Of a stretch of DNA of 64,000 bases, positions 51,801 to 64,000 are shown piece by piece. Numbering within the stretch: the first letter of the stretch is position 1; each line of letters begins with the position of its first letter. Source of the DNA: Henricia sp. BOLD:AAB3569 (lineage: Eukaryota; Echinodermata; Asteroidea; Spinulosida; Echinasteridae); assembly GCA_037783545.1 (NCBI GenBank), contig JBBELK010000388.1, positions 930,001 through 994,000 on the forward strand. The letters are read 5' to 3'. The notes under the pieces were generated by a model. That model did no database searches. It worked only from the letters and a program-made list of their open reading frames with translations, and was not told the origin of the DNA. The position numbers were made by a program, and so were the translations under genes.

Positions 51801-54800
51801 TTCGCCGGGAAATGGCAGAGAAATTTCAGAGTTCAGAAAAAAAGGGGTTGGCGCTTCCTGGATGCTCCCGCAACCTGTGGCTGTCTGTACACACCTCTTT
51901 GGTGTATTCCTGACTCGTGCGCATGCTCAGTCCTTCGGACTGTCGTTGACACGGCCCAGTTTGGGACGGGATTTTGGTCAAAGTGTGGTCCAAACGTCGG
52001 CAAATTTGGAGGTCAAAAAATATTCCGACGAACTTCAAATTTTGCATGCTCCAAACACTCTATATTGCGCACTTGTCCTAAAAAAATGACAGACTTTCGC
52101 CGGGAAATGGCAGAGAAATTTCAGAGTTCAGAAAAAAAGGGGTTGGCGCTTCCTGGATGCTCCCGCAACCTGTGGCTGTCTGTACACACCTCTTTGGTGT
52201 ATTCCTGACTCGTGCGCATGCTCAGTCCTTCGGACTGTCGTTGACACGGCCCAGTTTGGGACGGGATTTTTCGTCAAAGTGTGGTCCAAACGTCGGCAAA
52301 TTTGGAGGTCAAAAAATATTCCGACGAACTTCAAATCTTGCATGCTCCAAACACTCTATATTGCGCACTTGTCCTAAAAAATTGACAGACTTTCGCCGGG
52401 AAATGGAAGAGAAATTTCAGAGTTTAGAAAAAAAGGGGTTGGCGCTTCCTGGATGCTCCCGCAACCTGTGGCTGTCTGTACACACCTCTTTGGTGTATTC
52501 CTGACTCGTGCGCATGCTCAGTCCTTCGGACTGTCGTTGACACGGCCCAGTTTGGGACGGGATTTTGGTCAAAGTGTGGTCCAAACGTCGGCAAATTTGG
52601 AGGTCAACAAATATTCCGACGAACTTCAAATTTTGCATGCTCCAAACACTCTATATTGCGCACTTGTCCTAAAAAATTGACAGACTTTCGCCGGGAAATT
52701 GCAGAGAAATTTCAGAGTTTAGAAAAAAAAGGGGTTGGCGCTTCCTGGATGCTCCCGCAACCTGTGTCTGTCTGTACACACCTCTTTGGTGTATTCCTGA
52801 CTCGTGCGCATGCTCAGTCCTTCGGACTGTCGTTGACACGGCCCAGTTTGGGACGGGATTTTGGTCAAAGTGTGGTCCAAACGTCGGCAAATTTGGAGGT
52901 CAACAAATATTCCGACGAACTTCAAATTTTGCATGCTCCAAACACTCTATATTGCGCACTTGTCCTAAAAAATTGACAGACTTTCGCCGGGAAATGGCAG
53001 AGAAATTTCAGAGTTTAGAAAAAAAAGGGGTTGGCGCTTACTGGATGCTCCCGCAACCTGTGGCTGTCTGTACACACCTCTTTGGTGTATTCCTGACTCG
53101 TGCGCATGCTCAGTCCTTCGGACTGTCGTTGACACGGCCCAGTTTGGGACGGGATTTTGGTCAAAGTGTGGTCCAAACGTCGGCAAATTTGGAGGTCAAA
53201 AAATATTCCGACGAACTTCAAATTTTGCATGCTCCAAACACTCTATATTGCGCACTTGTCCTAAAAAATCGACAGACTTTCGCCGGGAAATGGCAGAGAA
53301 ATTTAAGAGTTCAGAAAAAAAGGGGTTGGCGCTTCCTGGATGCTCCCGCAACCTGTGGCTGTCTGTACACACCTCTTTGGTGTATTCCTGACTCGTGCGC
53401 ATGCTCAGTCCTTCGGACTGTCGTTGACACGGCCCAGTTTGGGACGGGATTTTGGTCAAAGTGTGGTCCAAACGTCGGCAAATTTGGAGGTCAAAAAATA
53501 TTCCGACGAACTTCAAATTTTGCATGCTCCAAACACTCTATATTGCGCACTTGTCCTAAAACAATGACAGACTTTCGCCGGGAAATGGCAGAGAAATTTC
53601 AGAGTTCAGAAAAAAAGGGGTTGGCGCTTCCTGGATACTCCCGCAACCTGTGGCTGTCTGTACACACCTCTTTGGTGTATTCCTGACTCGTGCGCATGCT
53701 CAGTCCTTCGGACTGTCGTTGACACGGCCCAGTTTGGGACGGGATTTTGGTCAAAGTGTGGTCCAAACGTCGGCAAATTTGGAGGTCAAAAAATATTCCG
53801 ACGAACTTCAAATTTTGCATGCTCCAAACACTCTATATTGCGCACTTGTCCTATAAAATTGACAGACTTTCGCCGGGAAATGGCAGAGAAATTTAAGAGT
53901 TCAGAAAAAAAAGGGGTTGGCGCTTCCTGGATGCTCCCGCAACCTGTGGCTGTCTGTACACACCTCTTTGGTGTATTCCTGACTCGTGCGCATGCTCAGT
54001 CCTTCGGACTGTCGTTGACACGGCCCAGTTTGGGACGGGATTTTGGTCAAAGTGTGGTCCAAACGTCGGCAAATTTGGAGGTCAACAAATATTCCGACGA
54101 ACTTCAAATTTTGCATGCTCCAAACACTCTATATTGCGCACTTGTCCTAAAAAATTGACAGACTTTCGCCGGGAAATGGCAGAGAAATTTCAGAGTTTAG
54201 AAAAAAAAGGGGTTGGCGCTTCCTGGATGCTCCCGCAACCTGTGGCTGTCTGTACACACCTCTTTGGTGTATTCCTGACTCGTGCGCATGCTCAGTCCTT
54301 CGGACTGTCGTTGACACGGCCCAGTTTGGGACGGGATTTTGGTCAAAGTGTGGTCCAAACGTCGGCAAATTTGGAGGTCAAAAAATATTCCGACGAACTT
54401 CAAATTTTGCATGCTCCAAACACTCTATATTGCGCACTTGTCCTAAAAAATTGACAGACTTTCGCCGGGAAATAGCAGAGAAATTTCAGAGTTTAGAAAC
54501 AAAAGGGGTTGGCGCTTCCTGGATGCTCCCGCAACCTGTGGCTGTCTGTACACACCTCTTTGGTGTATTCCTGACTCGTGCGCATGCTCAGTCCTTCGGA
54601 CTGTCGTTGACACGGCCCAGTTTGGGACGGGATTTTGGTCAAAGTGTGGTCCAAACGTCGGCAAATTTGGAGGTCAAAAAATATTCCGACGAACTTCAAA
54701 TTTTGCATGCTCCAAACACTCTATATTGCGCACTTGTCCTAAAAAAATGACAGACTTTCGCCGGGAAATGGCAGAGAAATTTCAGAGTTCAGAAAAAAAG

Positions 54801-55880
54801 GGGTTGGCGCTTCCTGGATGCTCCCGCAACCTGTGGCTGTCTGTACACACCTCTTTGGTGTATTCCTGACTCGTGCGCATGCTCAGTCCTTCGGACTGTC
54901 GTTGACACGGCCCAGTTTGGGACGGGAATTTGGTCAAAGTGTGGTCCAAACGTCGGCAAATTTGGAGGTCAAAAAATATTCCGACGAACTTCAAATTTTG
55001 CATGCTCCAAACACTCTATATTGCGCACTTGTCCTAAAAAATTGACAGACTTTCGCCGGGAAATTTCAGAGTTTAGAAAAAAAAGGGGTTGGCGCTTCCT
55101 GGATGCTCCCGCAACCTGTGGCTGTCTGTACACACCTCTTTGGTGTATTCCTGACTCGTGCGCATGCTCAGTCCTTCGGACTGTCGTTGACACGGCCCAG
55201 TTTGGGACGGGATTTTGGTCAAAGTGTGGTCCAAACGTCGGCAAATGTGGATGTCAAAAAATATTCCGACGAACTTCAAATTTTGCATGCTCCAAACACT
55301 CTATATTGCGCACTTGTCCTAAAAAATTGACAGACTTTCGCCGGGAAATGGCAGAGAAATTTAAGAGTTCAGAAAAAAAGGGGTTGGCGCTTCCTGGATG
55401 CTCCCGCAACCTGTGGCTGTCTGCACACACCTCTTTGGTGTATTCCTGACTCGTGCGCATGCTCAGTCCTTCGGACTGTCGTTGACACGGCCCAGTTTGG
55501 GACGGGATTTTTCGTCAAAGTGTGGTCCAAACGTCGGCAAATTTGGAGGTCAAAAAATATTCCGACGAACTTCAAATCTTGCATGCTCCAAACACTCTAT
55601 ATTGCGCACTTGTCCTAAAAAATTGACAGACTTTCGCCGGGAAATGGAAGAGAAATTTCAGAGTTTAGAAAAAAAGGGGTTGGCGCTTCCTGGATGCTCC
55701 CGCAACCTGTGGCTGTCTGTACACACCTCTTTGGTGTATTCCTGACTCGTGCGCATGCTCAGTCCTTCGGACTGTCGTTGACACGGCCCAGTTTGGGACG
55801 GGATTTTGGTCAAAGTGTGGTCCAAACGTCGGCAAATTTGGAGGTCAAAAAATATTCCGACGAACTTCAAATTTTGCATG
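48880..55880. repeat. About 3.24 kb higher-order repeat (11 monomers), 2 copies
   Basis: The pair GGGATTTTTCGTC plus CAAATCTTGCATG occurs in monomers at 49013/49085, 52262/52334 and 55503/55575, 3249 and 3241 bp apart. The first marker adds a base relative to GGGATTTTGGTC. Intervening monomers match less strictly than in the 5-monomer blocks. Confidence 0.7.
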
Positions 55881-58800
55881 CTCCAAACACTCTATATTGC
55901 GCACTTGTCCTAAAACAATGACAGACTTTCGCCGGGAAATGGCAGAGAAATTTCAGAGTTCAGAAAAAAAGGGGTTGGCGCTTCCTGGATGCTCCCGCAA
56001 CCTGTGGCTGTCTGTACACACCTCTTTGGTGTATTCCTGACTCGTGCGCATGCTCAGTCCTTCGGACTGTCGTTGACACGGCCCAGTTTGGGACGGGATT
56101 TTGGTCAAAGTGTGGTCCAAACGTCGGCAAATTTGGAGGTCAAAAAATATTCCGACGAACTTCAAATTTTGCATGCTCCAAACACTCTATATTGCGCACT
56201 TGTCCTAAAAAATTGACAGACTTTCGCCGGGAAATGGCAGAGAAATTTAAGAGTTCAGAAAAAAAAGGGGTTGGCGCTTCCTGGATGCTCCCGCAACCTG
56301 TGGCTGTCTGTACACACCTCTTTGGTGTATTCCTGACTCGTGCGCATGCTCAGTCCTTCGGACTGTCGTTGACACGGCCCAGTTTGGGACGGGATTTTGG
56401 TCAAAGTGTGGTCCAAACGTCGGCAAATTTGGAGGTCAAAAAATATTCCGACGAACTTCAAATTTTGCATGCTCCAAACACTCTATATTGCGCACTTGTC
56501 CTAAAAAATTGACAGACTTTCGCCGGGAAATGGCAGAGAAATTTCAGAGTTTAGAAACAAAAGGGGTTGGCGCTTCCTGGATGCTCCCGCAACCTGTGTC
56601 TGTCTGTACACACCTCTTTGGTGTATTCCTGACTCGTGCGCATGCTCAGTCCTTCGGACTGTCGTTGACACGGCCCAGTTTGGGACGGGATTTTGGTCAA
56701 AGTGTGGTCCAAACGTCGGCAAATTTGGAGGTCAAAAAATATTCCGACGAACTTCAAATTTTGCATGCTCCAAACACTCTATATTGCGCACTTGTCCTAA
56801 AAAATTGACAGACTTTCGCCGGGAAATAGCAGAGAAATTTCAGAGTTTAGAAAAAAAAGGGGTTGGCGCTTCCTGGATGCTCCCGCAACCTGTGGCTGTC
56901 TGTACACACCTCTTTGGTGTATTCCTGACTCGTGCGCATGCTCAGTCCTTCGGACTGTCGTTGACACGGCCCAGTTTGGGACGGGATTTTGGTCAAAGTG
57001 TGGTCCAAACGTCGGCAAATTTGGAGGTCAAAAAATATTCCGACGAACTTCAAATTTTGCATGCTCCAAACACTCTATATTGCGCACTTGTCCTAAAAAA
57101 ATGACAGACTTTCGCCGGGAAATGGCAGAGAAATTTCAGAGTTCAGAAAAAAAGGGGTTGGCGCTTCCTGGATGCTCCCGCAACCTGTGGCTGTCTGTAC
57201 ACACCTCTTTGGTGTATTCCTGACTCGTGCGCATGCTCAGTCCTTCGGACTGTCGTTGACACGGCCCAGTTTGGGACGGGATTTTGGTCAAAGTGTGGTC
57301 CAAACGTCGGCAAATTTGGAGGTCAAAAAATATTCCGACGAACTTCAAATTTTGCATGCTCCAAACACTCTATATTGCGCACTTGTCCTAAAAAAATGAC
57401 AGACTTTCGCCGGGAAATGGCAGAGAAATTTCAGAGTTCAGAAAAAAAGGGGTTGGCGCTTCCTGGATGCTCCCGCAACCTGTGGCTGTCTGTACACACC
57501 TCTTTGGTGTATTCCTGACTCGTGCGCATGCTCAGTCCTTCGGACTGTCGTTGACACGGCCCAGTTTGGGACGGGATTTTGGTCAAAGTGTGGTCCAAAC
57601 GTCGGCAAATTTGGAGGTCAAAAAATATTCCGACGAACTTCAAATTTTGCATGCTCCAAACACTCTATATTGCGCACTTGTCCTAAAAAATTGACAGACT
57701 TTCGCCGGAAATAGCAGAGAAATTTCAGAGTTTAGAAAAAAAAGGGGTTGGCGCTTCCTGGATGCTCCCGCAACCTGTGGCTGTCTGTACACACCTCTTT
57801 GGTGTATTCCTGACTCGTGCGCATGCTCAGTCCTTCGGACTGTCGTTGACACGGCCCAGTTTGGGACGGGATTTTGGTCAAAGTGTGGTCCAAACGTCGG
57901 CAAATTTGGAGGTCAAACAATATTCCGACGAACTTCAAATTTTGCATGCTCCAAACACTCTATATTGCGCACTTGTCCTAAAAAAATGACAGACTTTCGC
58001 CGGGAAATGGCAGAGAAATTTCAGAGTTCAGAAAAAAAGGGGTTGGCGCTTCCTGGATGCTCCCGCAACCTGTGGCTGTCTGTACACACCTCTTTGGTGT
58101 ATTCCTGACTCGTGCGCATGCTCAGTCCTTCGGACTGTCGTTGACACGGCCCAGTTTGGGACGGGATTTTGGTCAAAGTGTGGTCCAAACGTCGGCAAAT
58201 TTGGAGGTCAAAAAATATTCCGACGAACTTCAAATTTTGCATGCTCCAAACACTCTATATTGCGCACTTGTCCTAAAAAAATGACAGACTTTCGCCGGGA
58301 AATGGCAGAGAAATTTCAGAGTTCAGAAAAAAAGGGGTTGGCGCTTCCTGGATGCTCCCGCAACCTGTGGCTGTCTGTACACACCTCTTTGGTGTATTCC
58401 TGACTCGTGCGCATGCTCAGTCCTTCGGACTGTCGTTGACACGGCCCAGTTTGGGACGGGATTTTGGTCAAAGTGTGGTCCAAACGTCGGCAAATTTGGA
58501 GGTCAAAAAATATTCCGACGAACTTCAAATTTTGCATGCTCCAAACACTCTATATTGCGCACTTGTCCTACAAAATTGACAGACTTTCGCCGGGAAATGG
58601 CAGAGAAATTTCAGAGTTTAGAAAAAAAAGGGGTTGGCGCTTCCTGGATGCTCCCGCAACCTGTGGCTGTCTGTACACACCTCTTTGGTGTATTCCTGAC
58701 TCGTGCGCATGCTCAGTCCTTCGGACTGTCGTTGACACGGCCCAGTTTGGGACGGGATTTTGGTCAAAGTGTGGTCCAAACGTCGGCAAATTTGGAGGTC

Positions 58801-59442
58801 AAAAAATATTCCGACGAACTTCAAATTTTGCATGCTCCAAACACTCTATATTGCGCACTTGTCCTAAAAAAATGACAGACTTTCGCCGGGAAATGGCAGA
58901 GAAATTTCAGAGTTCAGAAAAAAAAGGGGTTGGCGCTTCCTGGATGCTCCCGCAACCTGTGGCTGTCTGTACACACCTCTTTGGTGTATTACTGACTCGT
59001 GCGCATGCTCAGTCCTTCGGACTGTCGTTGACACGGCCCAGTTTGGGACGGGATTTTGGTCAAAGTGTGGTCCAAACGTCGGCAAATTTGGAGGTCAAAA
59101 AATATTCCGACGAACTTCAAATTTTGCATGCTCCAAACACTCTATATTGCGCACTTGTCCTAAAAAATTGACAGACTTTCGCCGGGAAATTGCAGAGAAA
59201 TTTCAGAGTTTAGAAAAAAAAGGGGTTGGCGCTTCCTGGATGCTCCCGCAACCTGTGTCTGTCTGTACACACCTCTTTGGTGTATTCCTGACTCGTGCGC
59301 ATGCTCAGTCCTTCGGACTGTCGTTGACACGGCCCAGTTTGGGACGGGATTTTGGTCAAAGTGTGGTCCAAACGTCGGCAAATTTGGAGGTCAACAAATA
59401 TTCCGACGAACTTCAAATTTTGCATGCTCCAAACACTCTATA

Positions 59443-62430
59443 TTGCGCACTTGTCCTAAAAAATTGACAGACTTTCGCCGGGAAATGGCAGAGAAATTTC
59501 AGAGTTTAGAAAAAAAAGGGGTTGGCGCTTCCTGGATGCTCCCGCAACCTGTGGCTGTCTGTACACACCTCTTTGGTGTATTCCTGACTCGTGCGCATGC
59601 TCAGTCCTTCGGACTGTCGTTGACACGGCCCAGTTTGGGACGGGATTTTGGTCAAAGTGTGGTCCAAACGTCGGCAAATTTGGAGGTCAAAAAATATTCC
59701 GACGAACTTCAAATTTTGCATGCTCCAAACACTCTATATTGCGCACTTGTCCTAAACAAATGACAGACTTTCGCCGGGAAATGGCAGAGAAATTTCAGAG
59801 TTCAGAAAAAAAGGGGTTGGCGCTTCCTGGATGCTCCCGCAACCTGTGGCTGTCTGTACACACCTCTTTGGTGTATTCCTGACTCGTGCGCATGCTCAGT
59901 CCTTCGGACTGTCGTTGACACGGCCCAGTTTGGGACGGGATTTTGGTCAAAGTGTGGTCCAAACGTCGGCAAATTTGGAGGTCAACAAATATTCCGACGA
60001 ACTTCAAATTTTGCATGCTCCAAACACTCTATATTGCGCACTTGTCCTAAAAAATTGACAGACTTTCGCCGGGAAATGGCAGAGAAATTTAAGAGTTCAG
60101 AAAAAAAAGGGGTTGGCGCTTCCTGGATGCTCCCGCAACCTGTGGCTGTCTGTACACACCTCTTTGGTGTATTCCTGACTCGTGCGCATGCTCAGTCCTT
60201 CGGACTGTCGTTGACACGGCCTAGTTTGGGACGGGATTTTGGTCAAAGTGTGGTCCAAACGTCGGCAAATTTGGAGGTCAAAAAATATTCCGACGAACTT
60301 CAAATTTTGCATGCTCCAAACACTCTATATTGCGCACTTGTCCTAAAAAATTGACAGACTTTCGCCGGGAAATGGCAGAGAAATTTCAGAGTTTAGAAAA
60401 AAAAGGGGTTGGCTCTTCCTGGATGCTCCCGCAACCTGTGGCTGTCTGTACACACCTCTTTGGTGTATTCCTGACTCGTGCGCATGCTCAGTCCTTCGGA
60501 CTGTCGTTGACACGGCCCAGTTTGGGACGGGATTTTGGTCAAAGTGTGGTCCAAACGTCGGCAAATTTGGAGGTCAAAAAATATTCCGACGAACTTCAAA
60601 TTTTGCATGCTCCAAACACTCTATATTGCGCACTTGTCCTAAAAAATTGACAGACTTTCGCCGGGAAATAGCAGAGAAATTTTAGAGTTTAGAAAAAAAA
60701 GGGGTTGGCGCTTCCTGGATGCTCCCGCAACCTGTGGCTGTCTGTACACACCTCTTTGGTGTATTCCTGACTCGTGCGCATGCTCAGTCCTTCGGACTGT
60801 CGTTGACACGGCCCAGTTTGGGACGGGATTTTGGTCAAAGTGTGGTCCAAACGTCGGCAAATTTGGAGGTCAAAAAATATTCCGACGAACTTCAAATTTT
60901 GCATGCTCCAAACACTCTATATTGCGCACTTGTCCTAAAAAAATGACAGACTTTCGCCGGGAAATGGCAGAGAAATTTCAGAGTTTAGAAAAAAAAGGGG
61001 TTGGCGCTTCCTGGATGCTCCCGCAACCTGTGGCTGTCTGTACACACCTCTTTGGTGTATTCCTGACTCGTGCGCATGCTCAGTCCTTCGGACTGTCGTT
61101 GACACGGCCCAGTTTGGGACGGGATTTTGGTCAAAGTGTGGTCCAAACGTCGGCAAATTTGGAGGTCAAAAAATATTCCGACGAACTTCAAATTTTGCAT
61201 GCTCCAAACACTCTATATTGCGCACTTGTCCTAAACAAATGACAGACTTTCGCCGGGAAATGGCAGAGAAATTTCAGAGTTCAGAAAAAAAGGGGTTGGC
61301 GCTTCCTGGATGCTCCCGCAACCTGTGGCTGTCTGTACACACCTCTTTGGTGTATTCCTGACTCGTGCGCATGCTCAGTCCTTCGGACTGTCGTTGACAC
61401 GGCCCAGTTTGGGACGGGATTTTGGTCAAAGTGTGGTCCAAACGTCGGCAAATTTGGAGGTCAACAAATATTCCGACGAACTTCAAATTTTGCATGCTCC
61501 AAACACTCTATATTGCGCACTTGTCCTAAAAAATTGACAGACTTTCGCCGGGAAATGGCAGAGAAATTTAAGAGTTCAGAAAAAAAAGGGGTTGGCGCTT
61601 CCTGGATGCTCCCGCAACCTGTGGCTGTCTGTACACACCTCTTTGGTGTATTCCTGACTCGTGCGCATGCTCAGTCCTTCGGACTGTCGTTGACACGGCC
61701 TAGTTTGGGACGGGATTTTGGTCAAAGTGTGGTCCAAACGTCGGCAAATTTGGAGGTCAAAAAATATTCCGACGAACTTCAAATTTTGCATGCTCCAAAC
61801 ACTCTATATTGCGCACTTGTCCTAAAAAATTGACAGACTTTCGCCGGGAAATGGCAGAGAAATTTCAGAGTTTAGAAAAAAAAGGGGTTGGCTCTTCCTG
61901 GATGCTCCCGCAACCTGTGGCTGTCTGTACACACCTCTTTGGTGTATTCCTGACTCGTGCGCATGCTCAGTCCTTCGGACTGTCGTTGACACGGCCCAGT
62001 TTGGGACGGGATTTTGGTCAAAGTGTGGTCCAAACGTCGGCAAATTTGGAGGTCAAAAAATATTCCGACGAACTTCAAATTTTGCATGCTCCAAACACTC
62101 TATATTGCGCACTTGTCCTAAAAAATTGACAGACTTTCGCCGGGAAATAGCAGAGAAATTTTAGAGTTTAGAAAAAAAAGGGGTTGGCGCTTCCTGGATG
62201 CTCCCGCAACCTGTGGCTGTCTGTACACACCTCTTTGGTGTATTCCTGACTCGTGCGCATGCTCAGTCCTTCGGACTGTCGTTGACACGGCCCAGTTTGG
62301 GACGGGATTTTGGTCAAAGTGTGGTCCAAACGTCGGCAAATTTGGAGGTCAAAAAATATTCCGACGAACTTCAAATTTTGCATGCTCCAAACACTCTATA
62401 TTGCGCACTTGTCCTAAAAAAATGACAGAC
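59443..62430. repeat. 1479 bp higher-order repeat (5 monomers), 2 copies
   Basis: CCTAAACAAATGAC (about 59752/61231), GGCCTAGTTTGG (about 60218/61697), TTGGCTCTTCC (about 60410/61889) and GAAATTTTAGAG (about 60677/62156) each recur 1479 bp apart. Confidence 0.9.
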
Positions 62431-64000
62431 TTTCGCCCGGAAATGGCAGAGAAATTTCAGAGTTCAGAAAAAAAGGGGTTGGCGCTTCCTGGATGCTCCC
62501 GCAACCTGTGGCTGTCTGTACACACCTCTTTGGTGTATTCCTGACTCGTGCGCATGCTCAGTCCTTCGGACTGTCGTTGACACGGCCCAGTTTGGGACGG
62601 GATTTTGGTCAAAGTGTGGTCCAAACGTCGGCAAATTTGGAGGTCAAAAAATATTCCGACGAACTTCAAATTTTGCATGCTCCAAACACTCTATATTGCG
62701 CACTTGTCCTAAAAAATTGACAGACTTTCGCCGGGAAATGGCAGAGAAATTTAAGAGTTCAGAAAAAAAGGGGTTGGCGCTTCCTGGATGCTCCCGCAAC
62801 CTGTGGCTGTCTGTACACACCTCTTTGGTGTATTCCTGACTCGTGCGCATGCTCAGTCCTTCGGACTGTCGTTGACACGGCCTAGTTTGGGACGGGATTT
62901 TGGTCAAAGTGTGGTCCAAACGTCGGCAAATTTGGAGGTCAAAAAATATTCCGACGAACTTCAAATTTTGCATGCTCCAAACACTCTATATTGCGCACTT
63001 GTCCTAAAAAATTGACAGACTTTCGCCGGGAAATGGAAGAGAAATTTCAGAGTTTAGAAAAAAAAGGGGTTGGCGCTTCCTGGATGCTCCCGCAACCTGT
63101 GGCTGTCTGTACACACCTCTTTGGTGTATTCCTGACTCGTGCGCATGCTCAGTCCTTCGGACTGTCGTTGACACGGCCCAGTTTGGGACGGGATTTTGGT
63201 CAAAGTGTGGTCCAAACGTCGGCAAATTTGGAGGTCAAAAAATATTCCGACGAACTTCAAATTTTGCATGCTCCAAACACTCTATATTGCGCACTTGTCC
63301 TAAAAAATTGACAGACTTTCGCCGGGAAATGGCAGAGAAATTTCAGAGTTTAGAAAAAAAAGGGGTTGGCGCTTTCTGGATGCTCCCGCAACCTGTGGCT
63401 GTCTGTACACACCTCTTTGGTGTATTCCTGACTCGTGCGCATGCTCAGTCCTTCGGACTGTCGTTGACACGGCCCAGTTTGGGACGGGATTTTGGTCAAA
63501 GTGTGGTCCAAACGTCGGCAAATTTGGAGGTCAAAAAATATTCGGACGAACTTCAAATTTTGCATGCTCCAAACACTCTATATTGCGCACTTGTCCTAAA
63601 AAAATGACAGACTTTCGCCGGGAAATGGCAGAGAAATTTCAGAGTTCAGAAAAAAAAGGGGTTGGCGCTTCCTGGATGCTCCCGCAACCTGTGGCTGTCT
63701 GTACACACCTCTTTGGTGTATTCCTGACTCGTGCGCATGCTCAGTCCTTCGGACTGTCGTTGACACGGCCCAGTTTGGGACGGGATTTTGGTCAAAGTGT
63801 GGTCCAAACGTCGGCAAATTTGGAGGTCAAAAAATATTCCGACGAACTTCAAATGTTGCATGCTCCAAACACTCTATATTGCGCACTTGTCCTAAAAAAT
63901 TGACAGACTTTCGCCGGGAAATGGCAGAGAAATTTCAGAGTTTAGAAAAAAAAGGGGTTGGCGCTTCCTGGATGCTCCCGCAACCTGTGGCTGTCTGTAC

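Larger units (their letters stand above)
22108..64000. repeat. Satellite subfamily B, block 2 (about 143 monomers)
   Basis: Continuous head-to-tail B monomers, mostly 295-297 bp, in one orientation, running off the window end. Short 232 bp monomers, recognised by AAATGGCGCTGT, lie near 22238, 23061, 27146, 28565, 30575, 33475, 37816, 38641 and 38875. Near-9 bp deletions just upstream of the A-run occur near 35190, 36068 and 37243, and a different small deletion at about 55062. Most length variation is in the A(5-9)G(3-5) tract. Monomers are highly similar, differing mainly by shared single-base markers. Confidence 0.97.

Noticed and set aside
11304..64000. CRISPR array
   Set aside because: Whole monomers are repeated with no unique spacers, and the unit is about 295 bp.
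11419..64000. CENP-B box in the satellite
   Set aside because: CTTTCGCCGGGAAA looks partly similar, but the spacing and required bases of the CENP-B box are not met.
11419..64000. tRNA-type Pol III promoter in the monomer
   Set aside because: TGGTCAAAGTG fits a loose A box, but no B box lies at a suitable distance on the same strand.

Overview
The window looks like animal, probably marine invertebrate, DNA made almost entirely of tandem repeats; I find no credible protein-coding gene. The 5S sequence is collinear with vertebrate 5S rRNA but about 20% different (hand comparison from memory). The unique segment is AT-rich with repeated TAGGCCTA words. An echinoderm or related deuterostome would fit, but that is a weak inference.

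Layout. (1) 1-11306: a head-to-tail 5S rDNA array of 52 genes, all transcribed from the minus strand, with 186 or 189 bp units (118 bp gene core plus a 68 or 71 bp spacer). Gene 10 is split at its 5' end by a 1.57 kb terminal-inverted-repeat DNA transposon (1861-3429), which itself contains a 0.76 kb element of the same family (2219-2979). (2) 11304-17910: the 5S array joins directly to a satellite with monomers of about 295 bp. The first seven monomers are a diverged edge subfamily (A); from about 13410 the main subfamily (B) takes over. (3) 17911-22107: a 4.2 kb non-satellite island that splits one satellite monomer and is flanked by a 9 bp direct repeat, so it looks like a single insertion. 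It contains hairpins, a foldback element, a clustered 11 bp motif, a G-rich tract and inverted repeats. (4) 22108-64000: about 143 more B monomers, continuing past the window edge.

The B satellite has higher-order structure. Blocks of five monomers (1414, 1419, 1478, 1476 and 1479 bp) were duplicated in at least five separate places, alongside 3-, 7- and 11-monomer blocks. A 64 bp-deleted short monomer (232 bp) occurs 12 times between 13.4 and 39.1 kb and not after. Long open frames through the satellite arise because monomers happen to be 295-297 bp and poor in stop codons.

The only clearly functional genes are the 5S rRNA genes, which keep covarying helices, a 3' T-run terminator and a TATA-like box near -30 in one spacer type. 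The most notable observations are the repeated 5-monomer amplification, the two 5S variants that differ in helix II pairing, the nested transposon with promoter-like and splice-donor-like cargo, and the flanked 4.2 kb insertion.
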